A stretch of DNA of 64,000 bases from Streptomyces rubrogriseus. GTDB lineage: Bacteria; Actinomycetota; Actinomycetes; Streptomycetales; Streptomycetaceae. Position numbers and translations under genes: made by a program. Where the stretch lies: positions 1,922,001-1,986,000 of the forward strand of contig NZ_CP116256.1 of assembly GCF_027947575.1 (NCBI RefSeq), read 5' to 3'. Positions 20,376-29,441 of the stretch are shown piece after piece. How positions within the stretch are numbered: the stretch's first letter is position 1; each line of letters begins with the position of its first letter. A model generated the notes under the pieces. The model ran no database searches. It was not told the origin of the DNA and saw only the letters and a list, made by a program, of their open reading frames with translations.

Positions 20376-21448
20376 CACAGCCTCCGCGGCGGCTGCTGAC
20401 CGTACGCCGACGTGCCGCGGCCCACGCCGAAGCCCGTCTGCTGCTGGGGCTCCGCGGGCACCGCGGTGCGCTGCAGGATCTCCTGGACGACCTGCTCGGC
20501 GGTGCGGCGGTTGAGCTGGGCCTGCGCGGTCGGCAGCAGCCGGTGGGCCAGGACGGCGACCGCGAGGGCCTGCACGTCGTCCGGCAGCGCGTAGTCCCGG
20601 CCGCCCAGGGCGGCGGACGCCTTCGCCGCGCGCAGCAGGTGCAGGGTGGCACGCGGCGAGGCACCGAGTCTGAGGTCCGGGTGGGTGCGGGTGGCGGCGA
20701 CCAGGTCCACCGCGTACCGCCGGACCGGATCCGCCACGTGGACGCCGCGGACCGCCTCGATCAGCTTCAGGATGTCGTGCGCGTGCGCCACCGGCTGGAG
20801 GTCGTCCAGCGGGCTGGCCCCGCCGTGCACGTCGAGCATCTGCAACTCGGCCTCCGGGCTCGGATAGCCGATGGAGACCCGGGCCATGAAGCGGTCCCGC
20901 TGGGCCTCCGGAAGCGGGTAGGTGCCCTCCATCTCGACCGGGTTCTGCGTCGCCACCACCATGAAGGGACTGGGCAGCTCGTAGGTCTGGCCGTCGATGG
21001 TGACCTGACGCTCCTCCATCGACTCGAGCAGCGCCGACTGCGTCTTCGGCGACGCGCGGTTGATCTCGTCGCCGATCACCACCTGGGCGAAGATCGCGCC
21101 CGGCTTGAACTCGAAGTCGCGCCGCTGCTGGTCCCAGATCGACACCCCGGTGATGTCCGAGGGCAGCAGGTCCGGCGTGAACTGGATCCGGCGCACGGAA
21201 CAGTCGATGGACCGGGCCAGCGCCTTGGCCAGCATGGTCTTGCCGACGCCCGGCACGTCCTCGATCAGCAGGTGCCCCTCGGCCAGCAGCACGGTCAGCG
21301 AGAGCCGGACGACCTCGGGCTTGCCCTCGATCACGTCCTCCACCGAACCGCGGACCCGCTCGACCACGGCGGTCAGATCTTCCCCCACGCTTCCGTACGC
21401 TCGCGCGGCGGTGCCTCCACGGCTCGCCTGATCGTCATAGGTCGTCAC
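20375..21448 (-). CDS. MoxR-family AAA+ ATPase
   Basis: A 357-residue ATPase of the MoxR group. Walker A is EDVPGVGKTMLAKALA, Walker B is VVIGDEINRASPKTQSALLE with the MoxR-specific continuation, sensor 1 is ATQNPVEMEGTYPLPEAQRDRF, and the C-terminal lid contains GASPRATLHLL. It probably acts as a chaperone for the DUF58 and transglutaminase partners in the same operon. The GTG at 21448 has GAGGAGGG upstream. Confidence 0.94.
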   Translation of the reverse strand: MTTYDDQASRGGTAARAYGSVGEDLTAVVERVRGSVEDVIEGKPEVVRLSLTVLLAEGHLLIEDVPGVGKTMLAKALARSIDCSVRRIQFTPDLLPSDITGVSIWDQQRRDFEFKPGAIFAQVVIGDEINRASPKTQSALLESMEERQVTIDGQTYELPSPFMVVATQNPVEMEGTYPLPEAQRDRFMARVSIGYPSPEAELQMLDVHGGASPLDDLQPVAHAHDILKLIEAVRGVHVADPVRRYAVDLVAATRTHPDLRLGASPRATLHLLRAAKASAALGGRDYALPDDVQALAVAVLAHRLLPTAQAQLNRRTAEQVVQEILQRTAVPAEPQQQTGFGVGRGTSAYGQQPPRRL

Positions 21449-21472
21449 CCGGCCCTCCTCGGCCTTTCCCCG

Positions 21473-21500
21473 CACTCCCTGGGAAGTGGAGGTACCCCAA
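21473..21500. repeat. Intergenic element with GGAGGTACCCC core, copy 1
   Basis: Upstream of moxR, GGAGGTACCCC at 21488-21498 is preceded by CCCTGGGAAGT. The same 11-bp core and a related hairpin occur at 40776-40786. The element appears to be a dispersed intergenic repeat; I recall similar sequences in other Streptomyces intergenic regions but cannot check. Confidence 0.45.
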
Positions 21501-21621
21501 CTTGCCGGCCGGCCCCGCACCGCGGACCGGCCCACCCCAATCACGGACACCGCGCCGAAAAAGTTCCGCGCGACACCACTTCCCGCATTCTTGCCGCCGT
21601 TACCGATTCGTGTCACTCGCC

Positions 21622-21630
21622 TGTGGACAA
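21622..21630 (-). promoter_or_regulatory. DnaA box-like sequence
   Basis: The minus strand reads TTGTCCACA, identical to the preferred Streptomyces DnaA box, in the space between the carbonic anhydrase and moxR genes. It is single, so its significance is uncertain. Confidence 0.35.
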
Positions 21631-21703
21631 CTGGCCGCGATATGTCGGCGCTTACGGCCTTTGCGGAGCTTGCACGGCGGGATCGTCGGGGCGGGCCGCC
21701 GGA

Positions 21704-22258
21704 TCAGGCGGGGTCGACCTCGCGCAGCAGCCCGGTCTTCACGTCGAAGACGAAACCGCGCACGTCCTCGGTGTGCAGCAGGAACGGCGAGGTGCGCACC
21801 CGCTCGATCGACTGCCGCACGTCCTGGTCGGCGTCCCGGAAGGCCTCCACCGCCCACGCGGGACGCTGGCCCACCTCCAGCTCCAGGTCGTGCCGGAACT
21901 CCTCGGTGATGGTCTCCATGCCGCAGCCCGTGTGGTGGATGAGGGCCACGCTGCGGGTGCCGAGCGCCCGCTGGCTGATCGTCAGGGACCGGATCACGTC
22001 GTCGGTGACGACACCGCCCGCGTTGCGGATGGTGTGGCAGTCGCCGAGCTTCAGGCCGAGCGCGGCGTGCAGGTCCAGGCGGGCGTCCATGCAGGCCACG
22101 ACGGCGACGCGCTGTACGGGACGGGCGTCCATGCCGGGGTCGGCGAACGCCGCGGCGTAGCGTTCGTTCGCCTCGACGAGTCGGTCGGTGACCGTGTGGT
22201 CGGCCACTGTGGCGGATTCGGAGGCGGCGGGTACCGATGCAGAAGTCGTCATATCCAT
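21704..22258 (-). CDS. Beta-class carbonic anhydrase
   Basis: A 184-residue zinc enzyme interconverting CO2 and bicarbonate. The zinc and active-site motif of the beta class is complete: Cys-x-Asp-x-Arg in VVACMDARLDL, and His-x2-Cys in ALIHHTGCGM. The short length fits the mini beta-CAs such as mycobacterial Rv1284. Two in-frame ATGs (22258 and 22252) are possible and neither has an SD; TAACGT ends 7 bases before the second, so a leaderless start at 22252 is plausible. It is divergent from the dcw cluster. Confidence 0.91.
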   Translation of the reverse strand: MDMTTSASVPAASESATVADHTVTDRLVEANERYAAAFADPGMDARPVQRVAVVACMDARLDLHAALGLKLGDCHTIRNAGGVVTDDVIRSLTISQRALGTRSVALIHHTGCGMETITEEFRHDLELEVGQRPAWAVEAFRDADQDVRQSIERVRTSPFLLHTEDVRGFVFDVKTGLLREVDPA

Positions 22259-22427
22259 GACGTTACTGGCCGTCCCGGCCCGTGGCCCGCTGTGAAGCGG
22301 GACAAAGAACGTCATCGACGCTTGTTGTGAGCCAACCCACAGGGTGGCGGGATCGCGGCCGTACGAGTGAAAAGCCGTGCGATGCCGGTTTGCTGACACC
22401 GGTGTCCGCGACGCGCAGGCCGGTTGA

Positions 22428-22455
22428 TTGACCGGGCGACACCGTGGACTAAAGT
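22428..22455 (+). promoter_or_regulatory. Predicted promoter of the dcw cluster (rsmH)
   Basis: TTGACC at 22428-22433 and TAAAGT at 22450-22455 are separated by 16 bases, a good vegetative-type promoter. It lies in the 421-bp space between the carbonic anhydrase gene and rsmH and would give a leader of about 220 bases. Confidence 0.6.
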
Positions 22456-22679
22456 GACGCGAAGCGGGAGGCGAGGCCTCCCTGCTGGACTGAATTCCCC
22501 GGAGACCTGGGCGACGTCCCGCCAGATCTCCCCACGTGCGCGGCGCGTACGTACGGCTCGGCCTCCTCCCGCTCCTGGCCGGCCGACGCTTTTGGCGCCG
22601 GCAGGCCTCCCCTTCAGATGCGAGCGGGAGGGGACCCGGCAGTGCGTGACGCCGCGCCGGACCTGAGAGGCCGCCCCAC
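22456..22679 (+). other. Long structured leader of rsmH with a possible 21-codon upstream ORF
   Basis: The leader contains inverted repeats, for example GCCGGC arms around CGACGCTTTTGGC near 22580-22602. A small ORF begins at ATG 22618 and encodes [20 protein letters not shown] plus Thr. Its TGA (22681-22683) overlaps the TTG start of rsmH. No SD precedes the small ORF, so its translation is uncertain. Confidence 0.35.
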
Positions 22680-23636
22680 TTGAGCCAGAGTCGACACGTC
22701 CCGGTGATGCTCCAGCGGTGTCTGGACCTGCTGGCACCCGCCCTCCAGGAGCCGGGAGCCGTGGTCGTCGACTGCACGCTGGGGCTCGGCGGGCACAGTG
22801 AGGCGCTCCTCGAACGCTTCCCCGAGGTCCGGCTCGTCGCCCTCGACCGCGACAAGGAGGCCCTGCGCCTGTCCGGCGAGCGGCTCGCCCCGTACGGCGG
22901 ACGCGCCACCCTCGTGCACGCCGTCTACGACGAGTTGCCCGACGTGCTCGACCGGCTCGGCGTCCCCCGTGTCCAGGGGGTGCTGTTCGACCTCGGCGTC
23001 TCCTCCATGCAGCTCGACGAGGCCGACCGCGGCTTCGCCTACGCCCAGGACGCCCCGCTCGACATGCGGATGGACCAGAGCACCGGCATGAGCGCCGCCG
23101 AGGTCCTCAACACCTACCCGCCCGGCGAACTCGTCCGCATCCTGCGGGCGTACGGCGAGGAGAAGCAGGCCAAGCGGATCGTGTCCGCCGTCGTGCGCGA
23201 GCGGGAGAAGGAGCCGTTCACCAACAGCGCCCGCCTGGTGGAGCTGATCCGCGCGGCGCTGCCGCAGGCCGCCAAGCGCACCGGCGGCAACCCGGCCAAG
23301 CGCACCTTCCAGGCCCTGCGCATCGAGGTCAACGGCGAGCTGTCCGTCCTGGAGCGGGCGATCCCGGCCGCCGTCGAGTCCGTCGCGGTCGGCGGGCGGA
23401 TCGCCGTGCTGTCGTACCACTCGCTGGAGGACCGGCTGGTCAAACAGGTGTTCGCGGCCGGCGCCGCCAACACCGCGCCGCCCGGCCTGCCCGTCGTCCC
23501 CGAGCAGTACGCACCGCGGCTCAAGCTGCTCACCCGCGGTGCCGAACTCCCCACCGAGGAGGAGATCGCCGAGAACCGTCGCGCGGCACCGGCACGGCTG
23601 CGCGGCGCCGAGCGCATCAGGGAGTCCCTCGGGTGA
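22680..23636 (+). CDS. rsmH: 16S rRNA (cytosine-1402-N4)-methyltransferase
   Basis: A 318-residue RsmH (MraW), which methylates C1402 in the ribosomal P site. Family motifs are [30 protein letters not shown] (SAM site), [51 protein letters not shown] and [11 protein letters not shown]. The likely start is a TTG at 22680, with GAGAGG about 10 bases before it; no other start precedes HVPVML in frame. It is the first gene of the dcw cluster, without mraZ before it. An 18-bp tandem duplication spans its stop. Confidence 0.95.
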   Translation: MSQSRHVPVMLQRCLDLLAPALQEPGAVVVDCTLGLGGHSEALLERFPEVRLVALDRDKEALRLSGERLAPYGGRATLVHAVYDELPDVLDRLGVPRVQGVLFDLGVSSMQLDEADRGFAYAQDAPLDMRMDQSTGMSAAEVLNTYPPGELVRILRAYGEEKQAKRIVSAVVREREKEPFTNSARLVELIRAALPQAAKRTGGNPAKRTFQALRIEVNGELSVLERAIPAAVESVAVGGRIAVLSYHSLEDRLVKQVFAAGAANTAPPGLPVVPEQYAPRLKLLTRGAELPTEEEIAENRRAAPARLRGAERIRESLG

Positions 23637-23651
23637 AGGGAGTCCCTCGGG
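23620..23651. repeat. 18-bp tandem duplication across the rsmH stop codon
   Basis: GGGAGTCCCTCGGG occurs at 23620-23633 and again at 23638-23651, 18 bp apart, with the rsmH TGA (23634-23636) between them. Confidence 0.8.
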
Positions 23652-23709
23652 CGGAGCGAGCGAGGCAGGCCGGGCACCGGTGCGGACGACACCCCCTAGG
23701 GGAGGGCGT

Positions 23710-24264
23710 GTGAGCAGGAAACCCGAACTGAAGGGCAGGGCGGCCCGGCTGGCCCGGCTCCTGCCCACCGGCGGGCCTCGGGGCCAGGCGGCCCGGGCGC
23801 CGTTCGTCCTCCTGGTCGTCGTCCTGCTCGGCGGCGGCCTCATCGGGCTCCTCGTGCTGAACTCCGCCCTGAGCGAGGGCTCCTTCCAGCTGGAGGACCT
23901 CAAGCAGCGGACCAAGGAGCTCACCGACGAGGAACAGGCGCTCCAGCGGGACATCGACGCCTACTCCGCCCCCCGGGCCCTCCAGCGCCGCGCCCGCGAA
24001 CTGGGCATGGTGCCCGGCGGCGACCCCGCCTTCCTCGACCCCGACGGCACCGTCAAGGGCGTGCCCAGCCCCGCCCCCGCCGCGGCCACCCCGCTCGTCC
24101 TCGCCCCCGAGGCGCTGGCCTCGACGTCCGCCGGCGCGTCCACGGTCACACCGTCCCCCTACACCGAGCCCTCCGGCCCGGCCCCCACCGCGGCCCCGTC
24201 CGGCACAGCCGCCACCCCCACCACCGCGGCGCCGCCCACCCCGACCCCGACTCCCGGCAGGTGA
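23710..24264 (+). CDS. ftsL: Cell division protein FtsL-like
   Basis: A 184-residue bitopic protein. A basic N-terminus precedes one membrane helix (FVLLVVVLLGGGLIGLLVL, from about residue 32), followed by a short coiled-coil (EDLKQRTKELTDEEQALQRD) and RARELGM, the layout of FtsL. The last 70 residues are Pro/Thr/Ala-rich and probably disordered. FtsL partners FtsB and FtsQ in the divisome. The GTG at 23710 follows GGAGGG. Its stop overlaps the ftsI start (GTGA). Identification rests on topology and position as much as on sequence. Confidence 0.88.
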   Translation: MSRKPELKGRAARLARLLPTGGPRGQAARAPFVLLVVVLLGGGLIGLLVLNSALSEGSFQLEDLKQRTKELTDEEQALQRDIDAYSAPRALQRRARELGMVPGGDPAFLDPDGTVKGVPSPAPAAATPLVLAPEALASTSAGASTVTPSPYTEPSGPAPTAAPSGTAATPTTAAPPTPTPTPGR

Positions 24265-26225
24265 CGGAAGTGTCCGACAGGGAACCGCCGCGCCGCCGGG
24301 TGCCCGGACCCGCGAGGCCCGTCCGCCCCGGCGGCGGGCGCCGCCCGGGACCCGGCGCCCGGCCCACCCGCAGGCCGGGACCGTCCCGCCCGGCGCCCCG
24401 CGCCTTCCGGCTGGGCAGCCCGCGCCCCCGGCTGCGCATGATCGGCCTCGCACTGACCCTGGTGCTGGCCGCGTTCGTCGTACGGCTCCTCCAGGTGCAG
24501 GCCGTCGACGCCGGCACCTACTCGGCCAAGGCCGAGCAGAACCGCTACGTCGTGCACACCCTGCCCGCCGAACGCGGCGGGATCACCGACCGCAACGGCG
24601 TCGCCCTGGCGACCACCGTGGACTCCTACGACATCACCGCCGACCCCACGATGTTCACCCGCGAGCAGCTGAAGGTCGACGACGGACCCGAGCAGGCGGC
24701 GGCGCTCCTCGCGCCGATCCTCGGCCAGGACCAGGAGCAGCTGGCCAAGGTGCTCCGCCCGAAGAACAGGGAACTGCGCTACGTCCGCCTCGCGCGCCGG
24801 CAGACCCCCCAGGTCTGGAACCAGATCAAGGACCTGAAGACCGCGCTCACCACGAAGGCGGAGACCGACAAGTCGACGGTCAACGTGCTCGCGGGCGTCT
24901 TCGCCGACCCCAGCAGCAAGCGGGTGTACCCGGGCGGCGACCTCGCCGCCGGCATCCTCGGCTGGGTCGGCGCCGACGGCAAGGGCGGCGGCGGCCTGGA
25001 GCGGAAGCTGGACAAGACGCTGGCCGGCGAGGACGGCAAGATCCGCTACGCGCAGTCCGGCGGGCGCCAGGTGCCCACCGCCGGTTCCACCGAGACGCCC
25101 GCCGTGCCGGGCAGCGACGTCGAGCTGACCATCGACCGCGACATCCAGTGGGCCGCCCAGCACGCCATCAGCGAGCAGGTGGAGAAGTCCAAGGCGGACG
25201 GCGGCTACGTCATCGTCCAGGACACCACCACCGGCGAGATCCTCGCCATGGCCAACTCGCCTGGCTTCGACCCGGGCGACCTCGCCCACGCCGACCCCGC
25301 GGCGCTGGGCAACGCCGCGCTCCAGGACGCCTTCGAGCCGGGCTCCACCGCCAAGGTGCTGTCCATGGCGGCCGTGCTGGAGGAGAACGTCGCCACGCCG
25401 GGCACCCACATCACCGTCCCCAACCGGCTCAAGCGCGGCGACCGGCTCTTCAAGGACGACATCGACCACCCGACCTGGTACCTCACACTCAACGGCGTGC
25501 TCGCCAAGTCCAGCAACATCGGCACGATCATGGCCACCGGTGAGCTGGGCAAGACCCAGGCCGAGGCCAACAAGGTGCTCTACTCCTACCTGCGCAAGTT
25601 CGGCCTCGGCGGCTACAGCGGACTCGGCTTCCCCGGCGAGACCAAGGGCATCCTCGCGCCGCCCGACCAGTGGTCGACCTCGCAGCAGTACACGATCCCT
25701 TTCGGCCAGGGCGTCTCCGTGAACGCGCTCCAGGCGGCCTCCATCTACTCGACCGTCGCCAACGGCGGCGTCCGCATCGAACCCACGCTGGTCCGCGGCA
25801 CGAAGGGCGCCGACGGACGCTTCACTCCGGCCCCGGAACCCAAGAAAACCCGCGTGACCAGCGAGAAGACCGCGAAGACCCTCTCGCAGATGCTGGAGTC
25901 CGTCGTCGACGACGAGGAGGGCACCGGCACCAAGGCCCGCATCCCCGGCTACCGGGTGGCGGGCAAGACGGGCACCGCCAACCGGGTGGATCCGGCCACC
26001 GGCAAGTACCGCGGCTACACCTCGTCCTTCGCCGGGTTCGCCCCCGCCGACAAGCCCCGGGTCACCGTCTACTGCGCCATCCAGAACGCCACCGAGGGCA
26101 GCTACTTCGGCGGCCAGATCTGCGGCCCCATCTACAAGCAGGTCATGGAGTTCGCCTTGAAGACCCTTCAGGTCCCGCCGACCGGGGCCGCCCCCGCGAG
26201 GCTCCCGGTCACCTTCAAACCCTGA
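24261..26225 (+). CDS. ftsI: Penicillin-binding protein FtsI (PBP3-type transpeptidase)
   Basis: A 654-residue class B PBP that cross-links septal peptidoglycan. An Arg/Pro-rich cytoplasmic N-terminus of about 58 residues precedes a membrane helix (MIGLALTLVLAAFVVRLL) and a PBP dimerisation domain starting at AERGGITDRNG. The transpeptidase motifs are STAK near residue 361, SSN near 416 and KTGTA near 569. The GTG at 24261 overlaps the ftsL stop by four bases; a GTG nine bases on is an alternative. A short direct repeat overlaps the stop. Confidence 0.96.
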   Translation: MTEVSDREPPRRRVPGPARPVRPGGGRRPGPGARPTRRPGPSRPAPRAFRLGSPRPRLRMIGLALTLVLAAFVVRLLQVQAVDAGTYSAKAEQNRYVVHTLPAERGGITDRNGVALATTVDSYDITADPTMFTREQLKVDDGPEQAAALLAPILGQDQEQLAKVLRPKNRELRYVRLARRQTPQVWNQIKDLKTALTTKAETDKSTVNVLAGVFADPSSKRVYPGGDLAAGILGWVGADGKGGGGLERKLDKTLAGEDGKIRYAQSGGRQVPTAGSTETPAVPGSDVELTIDRDIQWAAQHAISEQVEKSKADGGYVIVQDTTTGEILAMANSPGFDPGDLAHADPAALGNAALQDAFEPGSTAKVLSMAAVLEENVATPGTHITVPNRLKRGDRLFKDDIDHPTWYLTLNGVLAKSSNIGTIMATGELGKTQAEANKVLYSYLRKFGLGGYSGLGFPGETKGILAPPDQWSTSQQYTIPFGQGVSVNALQAASIYSTVANGGVRIEPTLVRGTKGADGRFTPAPEPKKTRVTSEKTAKTLSQMLESVVDDEEGTGTKARIPGYRVAGKTGTANRVDPATGKYRGYTSSFAGFAPADKPRVTVYCAIQNATEGSYFGGQICGPIYKQVMEFALKTLQVPPTGAAPARLPVTFKP

Positions 26226-26257
26226 GCCGTACCGCCCCCTCGCACCGAGCCGTACCG
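26224..26257. repeat. 11-bp direct repeat at the ftsI stop codon
   Basis: GAGCCGTACCG at 26224-26234 begins inside the ftsI TGA and recurs at 26247-26257. A partial GTACCGAGCC follows near 26274. Confidence 0.65.
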
Positions 26258-26444
26258 AACCAGCGCCGATTCAGTACCGAGCCACCAGGAACCACCCGTG
26301 ACAACGATCACCCCCGACCCCGGGAACCAGAGAGCCCCCCAGGCCCCGCCCCAGCCCTCGCTTCGCCGGGAGGCGGGTACTCCCGGTACGCTCACCGCCG
26401 TGCCACACCCTGATCAGTCCCAAACCACCCAGAAGGGCCACCCC

Positions 26445-27965
26445 GTGACATACCCGGGACCGCCCCGGCCGGTGCGGATCTCCGCCACACCCCTCGCGGA
26501 ACTCGCCGATCAGCTGGGTGTCCCCGCGCCGGACGGCTCCGCCGAGATCACGGGGATCACCCACGACTCGCGCGCCGTCCGCCCCGGTGACCTGTACGCC
26601 GCCCTTCCCGGAGCCCGTCTGCACGGCGCCGACTTCGTCACCCAGGCCGCCGGCCTCGGCGCCGCCGCGGTGCTGACCGACCCGGCCGGCGCGGAGCGTG
26701 CCGCCGCCGCCGGTCTGCCGGCCCTCGTCGTCGACGACCCGCGCGCGCGGATGGGCGAGCTGGCGGCCACGATCTACGGCCACCCCGGCCGCGACCTGCT
26801 CCAGATCGGCATCACCGGCACCTCCGGCAAGACCACCACCGCCTACCTCGTCGAGGGCGGCCTGCGCACGGCGAAGTCCACCGGGCTGATCGGCACGGTC
26901 GAGATGCGCATCGGCGACGAGCGCATCAAGTCGGAGCGCACCACGCCCGAGGCCACCGACCTCCAGGCGCTGTTCGCGGTGATGCGCGAGCGCGGCACCG
27001 AGGCGGTCGCCATGGAGGTCTCCAGCCACGCCCTGGTGCTCGGCCGCGTCGACGCCTGCGTCTTCGACATCGCCGTCTTCACCAACCTCAGCCCGGAGCA
27101 CATGGAGTTCCACTCCGGCATGGAGGACTACTTCCAGGCCAAGGCGCAGCTCTTCACCCCGAAGCGCAGCAGGCTCGGCGTGGTCAACGTGGACGACGAG
27201 TACGGGCGCCGCCTGGCCAACGAGGCCACCGTCCCGGTCGTCACCTACTCCGCCGAGGGCCACCCGGACGCCGACTGGCGCGCCGACGAGGTCGAGGTCG
27301 GCCCGCTGGACTCGACGTTCACCGTGCTCGGGCCGAAGGGCGAGCGGATCACCGCCAAGTCGCCGCTGGCCGGGCCCTTCAACGTGGCGAACACCCTCGC
27401 CGCGATCGTCGCCCTGGCCGCCGCCGGGCTCGACCCGCAGAGCGCCGCCGACGGCGTCGCCGCCGTACCGGGCGTGCCGGGCCGCCTGGAGCGCGTGGAC
27501 GAGGGCCAGCCCTTCTTCGCGGTGGTCGACTACGCCCACAAGACCGACGCCGTCGAGTCGGTCCTGCGGGCCCTGCGCAAGGTCACCGAGGGCAAGCTGC
27601 ACGCCGTGCTCGGCTGCGGCGGCGACCGGGACACCACCAAGCGGGAGCCGATGGGCGCCGCCGTGGCCCGGTTCGCCGACACCGCCGTACTGACCTCCGA
27701 CAACCCCCGCTCCGAGGACCCCCTCGCGATCCTCGCCACCATGCTCCAGGGCGCGGCGTCCGTGCCCGCGCACGAGCGCGGCGAGGTGCAGGTCTTCGAG
27801 GACCGGGCCGCCGCGATCGCCGCCGCCGTCGCCCGGGCCGAGCCCGGCGACACGGTGCTGGTGGCGGGCAAGGGCCACGAGCAGGGCCAGGACATCGCCG
27901 GCGTCGTCCGTCCCTTCGACGACCGCCAGGTGCTGCGCGAAGCCATCAAGAAGACCCAGGGATGA
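26445..27965 (+). CDS. murE: UDP-MurNAc-L-Ala-D-Glu:diaminopimelate ligase
   Basis: A 506-residue Mur ligase adding the third residue of the stem peptide; LL-diaminopimelate is expected in Streptomyces. Motifs are GITHDSRAVRPGDLYAAL at the N-terminus, ATP loop GITGTSGKTTT, MEVSSHAL, FTNLSPEHMEFH, PLAGPFNVANTLAA, VDYAHKTDAV and the DAP-binding DNPRSEDP, ending with GKGHEQGQ. Three GTG starts are possible (26298, 26400, 26445). The last was chosen for its AGAAGGG SD and because conservation starts just after it. Confidence 0.95.
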   Translation: MTYPGPPRPVRISATPLAELADQLGVPAPDGSAEITGITHDSRAVRPGDLYAALPGARLHGADFVTQAAGLGAAAVLTDPAGAERAAAAGLPALVVDDPRARMGELAATIYGHPGRDLLQIGITGTSGKTTTAYLVEGGLRTAKSTGLIGTVEMRIGDERIKSERTTPEATDLQALFAVMRERGTEAVAMEVSSHALVLGRVDACVFDIAVFTNLSPEHMEFHSGMEDYFQAKAQLFTPKRSRLGVVNVDDEYGRRLANEATVPVVTYSAEGHPDADWRADEVEVGPLDSTFTVLGPKGERITAKSPLAGPFNVANTLAAIVALAAAGLDPQSAADGVAAVPGVPGRLERVDEGQPFFAVVDYAHKTDAVESVLRALRKVTEGKLHAVLGCGGDRDTTKREPMGAAVARFADTAVLTSDNPRSEDPLAILATMLQGAASVPAHERGEVQVFEDRAAAIAAAVARAEPGDTVLVAGKGHEQGQDIAGVVRPFDDRQVLREAIKKTQG

Positions 27966-27982
27966 GATCCCGATGAGATCCC
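27961..27982. repeat. 11-bp tandem repeat across the murE stop codon
   Basis: GATGAGATCCC is present twice in tandem, at 27961-27971 and 27972-27982; the first copy contains the murE TGA. Further degenerate GATCC units continue to about 28012, filling the space before murF. Confidence 0.8.
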
Positions 27983-28025
27983 GAACGATCCAGCCGATCC
28001 TGATCCTGATCCAGGGGACGAACTT

Positions 28026-29441
28026 GTGATCACCCTCTCACTCGCCGAGATCGCAGAAGTCGTCGGCGGGCGGATGCACGACATACCGGACGCGTCCGCC
28101 GAGGTCACCGGGCCGGTCGTCCGGGACTCCCGGGAAGCCGGGCCCGGCAGCCTCTTCGTCGCCTTCGTGGGCGAACGGGTCGACGGCCACGACTTCGCCG
28201 CGCAGGTCGTCGAAGCGGGTGCGGTGGCCGTCCTCGGCTCCCGCCCCGTCGGCGTGCCCGCGATCGTCGTGGACGACGTCCAGGCCGCCCTGGGCGCCCT
28301 CGCCCGGCACGTCGTGCGACGCCTCGGCACCACCCTCGTGGCCCTCACCGGGTCGGCCGGCAAGACCAGCACCAAGGACCTGATCGCCCAGGTACTGCGT
28401 CGCAAGGCGCCCACGGTCTTCACGCCCGGCTCCATGAACAACGAGGTGGGGCTGCCGCTCACCGCGCTCACCGCCACCGACGAGACGAAGTTCCTCGTCC
28501 TGGAGATGGGCGCCCGCGGCATCGGCCACATCCGGTACCTGTGCGAGCTGACCCCGCCGAAGATCGGCGCGGTCCTCAACGTCGGCTCCGCGCACATCGG
28601 CGAGTTCGGCGGCCGGGAGCAGATCGCCCAGGCCAAGGGCGAACTCGTCGAGGCCCTGCCGCCCGCCGAGGAGGGCGGCGCCGCGATCCTCAACGCGGAC
28701 GACCCGCTCGTACGGGCCATGGCCTCCCGAACGAAGGCGAAGGTGATCCTTTTCGGAGAGTCCGGCGAAGCGGACGTTCGCGCCGAGAACGTGCGACTCA
28801 CGGACACCGGACAGCCTTCCTTCAGCCTTCACACACCCTCCGGTGCAAGCGATGTGACCATGCGCCTGTACGGTGAGCACCACGTGTCGAACGCGCTCGC
28901 CGCGGCCGCCGTCGCCCACGAGTTGGGCATGTCCGCAGACGAGATCGCCACCGCGCTCTCCGAGGCGGGCTCCCTCTCCCGCTGGCGGATGGAGGTCACC
29001 GAGCGCCCGGACGGCGTGACGGTCGTCAACGACGCCTACAACGCGAACCCCGAGTCCATGAAGGCCGCGCTGCGTGCGCTCGTCGCCATGGGAAAGGGGC
29101 GCCGTACGTGGGCGGTGCTCGGCAAGATGGCCGAGCTCGGGGACGAGGCGCTCGCCGAGCACGACGCGGTCGGACGGCTCGCCGTCCGGCTCAACGTCAG
29201 CAAGCTCGTCGCGGTCGGGGGCAGGGAAGCCCGATGGCTGCAACTGGGCGCATATAACGAGGGTTCGTGGGGTGAGGAGTCGGTGCACGTGTCCGACGCA
29301 CAGGCGGCGGTCGACCTGTTGCGCAGCGAGTTGCGCCCAGGAGACGTCGTGCTCGTGAAGGCGTCCCGTTCGGTGGGTCTGGAGAGCGTCGCCACGGCGC
29401 TCCTCGAGACCGGCGCCGAGGGTGAGGTTGCCGCCCGATGA
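28026..29441 (+). CDS. murF: UDP-MurNAc-tripeptide:D-Ala-D-Ala ligase
   Basis: A 471-residue Mur ligase that adds D-alanyl-D-alanine, completing the UDP-MurNAc-pentapeptide. The ATP loop is [14 protein letters not shown]; other motifs are [55 protein letters not shown] and [17 protein letters not shown]. The GTG at 28026 follows AGGGGA. The stop overlaps the mraY start (ATGA), coupling the two. Confidence 0.95.
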   Translation: MITLSLAEIAEVVGGRMHDIPDASAEVTGPVVRDSREAGPGSLFVAFVGERVDGHDFAAQVVEAGAVAVLGSRPVGVPAIVVDDVQAALGALARHVVRRLGTTLVALTGSAGKTSTKDLIAQVLRRKAPTVFTPGSMNNEVGLPLTALTATDETKFLVLEMGARGIGHIRYLCELTPPKIGAVLNVGSAHIGEFGGREQIAQAKGELVEALPPAEEGGAAILNADDPLVRAMASRTKAKVILFGESGEADVRAENVRLTDTGQPSFSLHTPSGASDVTMRLYGEHHVSNALAAAAVAHELGMSADEIATALSEAGSLSRWRMEVTERPDGVTVVNDAYNANPESMKAALRALVAMGKGRRTWAVLGKMAELGDEALAEHDAVGRLAVRLNVSKLVAVGGREARWLQLGAYNEGSWGEESVHVSDAQAAVDLLRSELRPGDVVLVKASRSVGLESVATALLETGAEGEVAAR

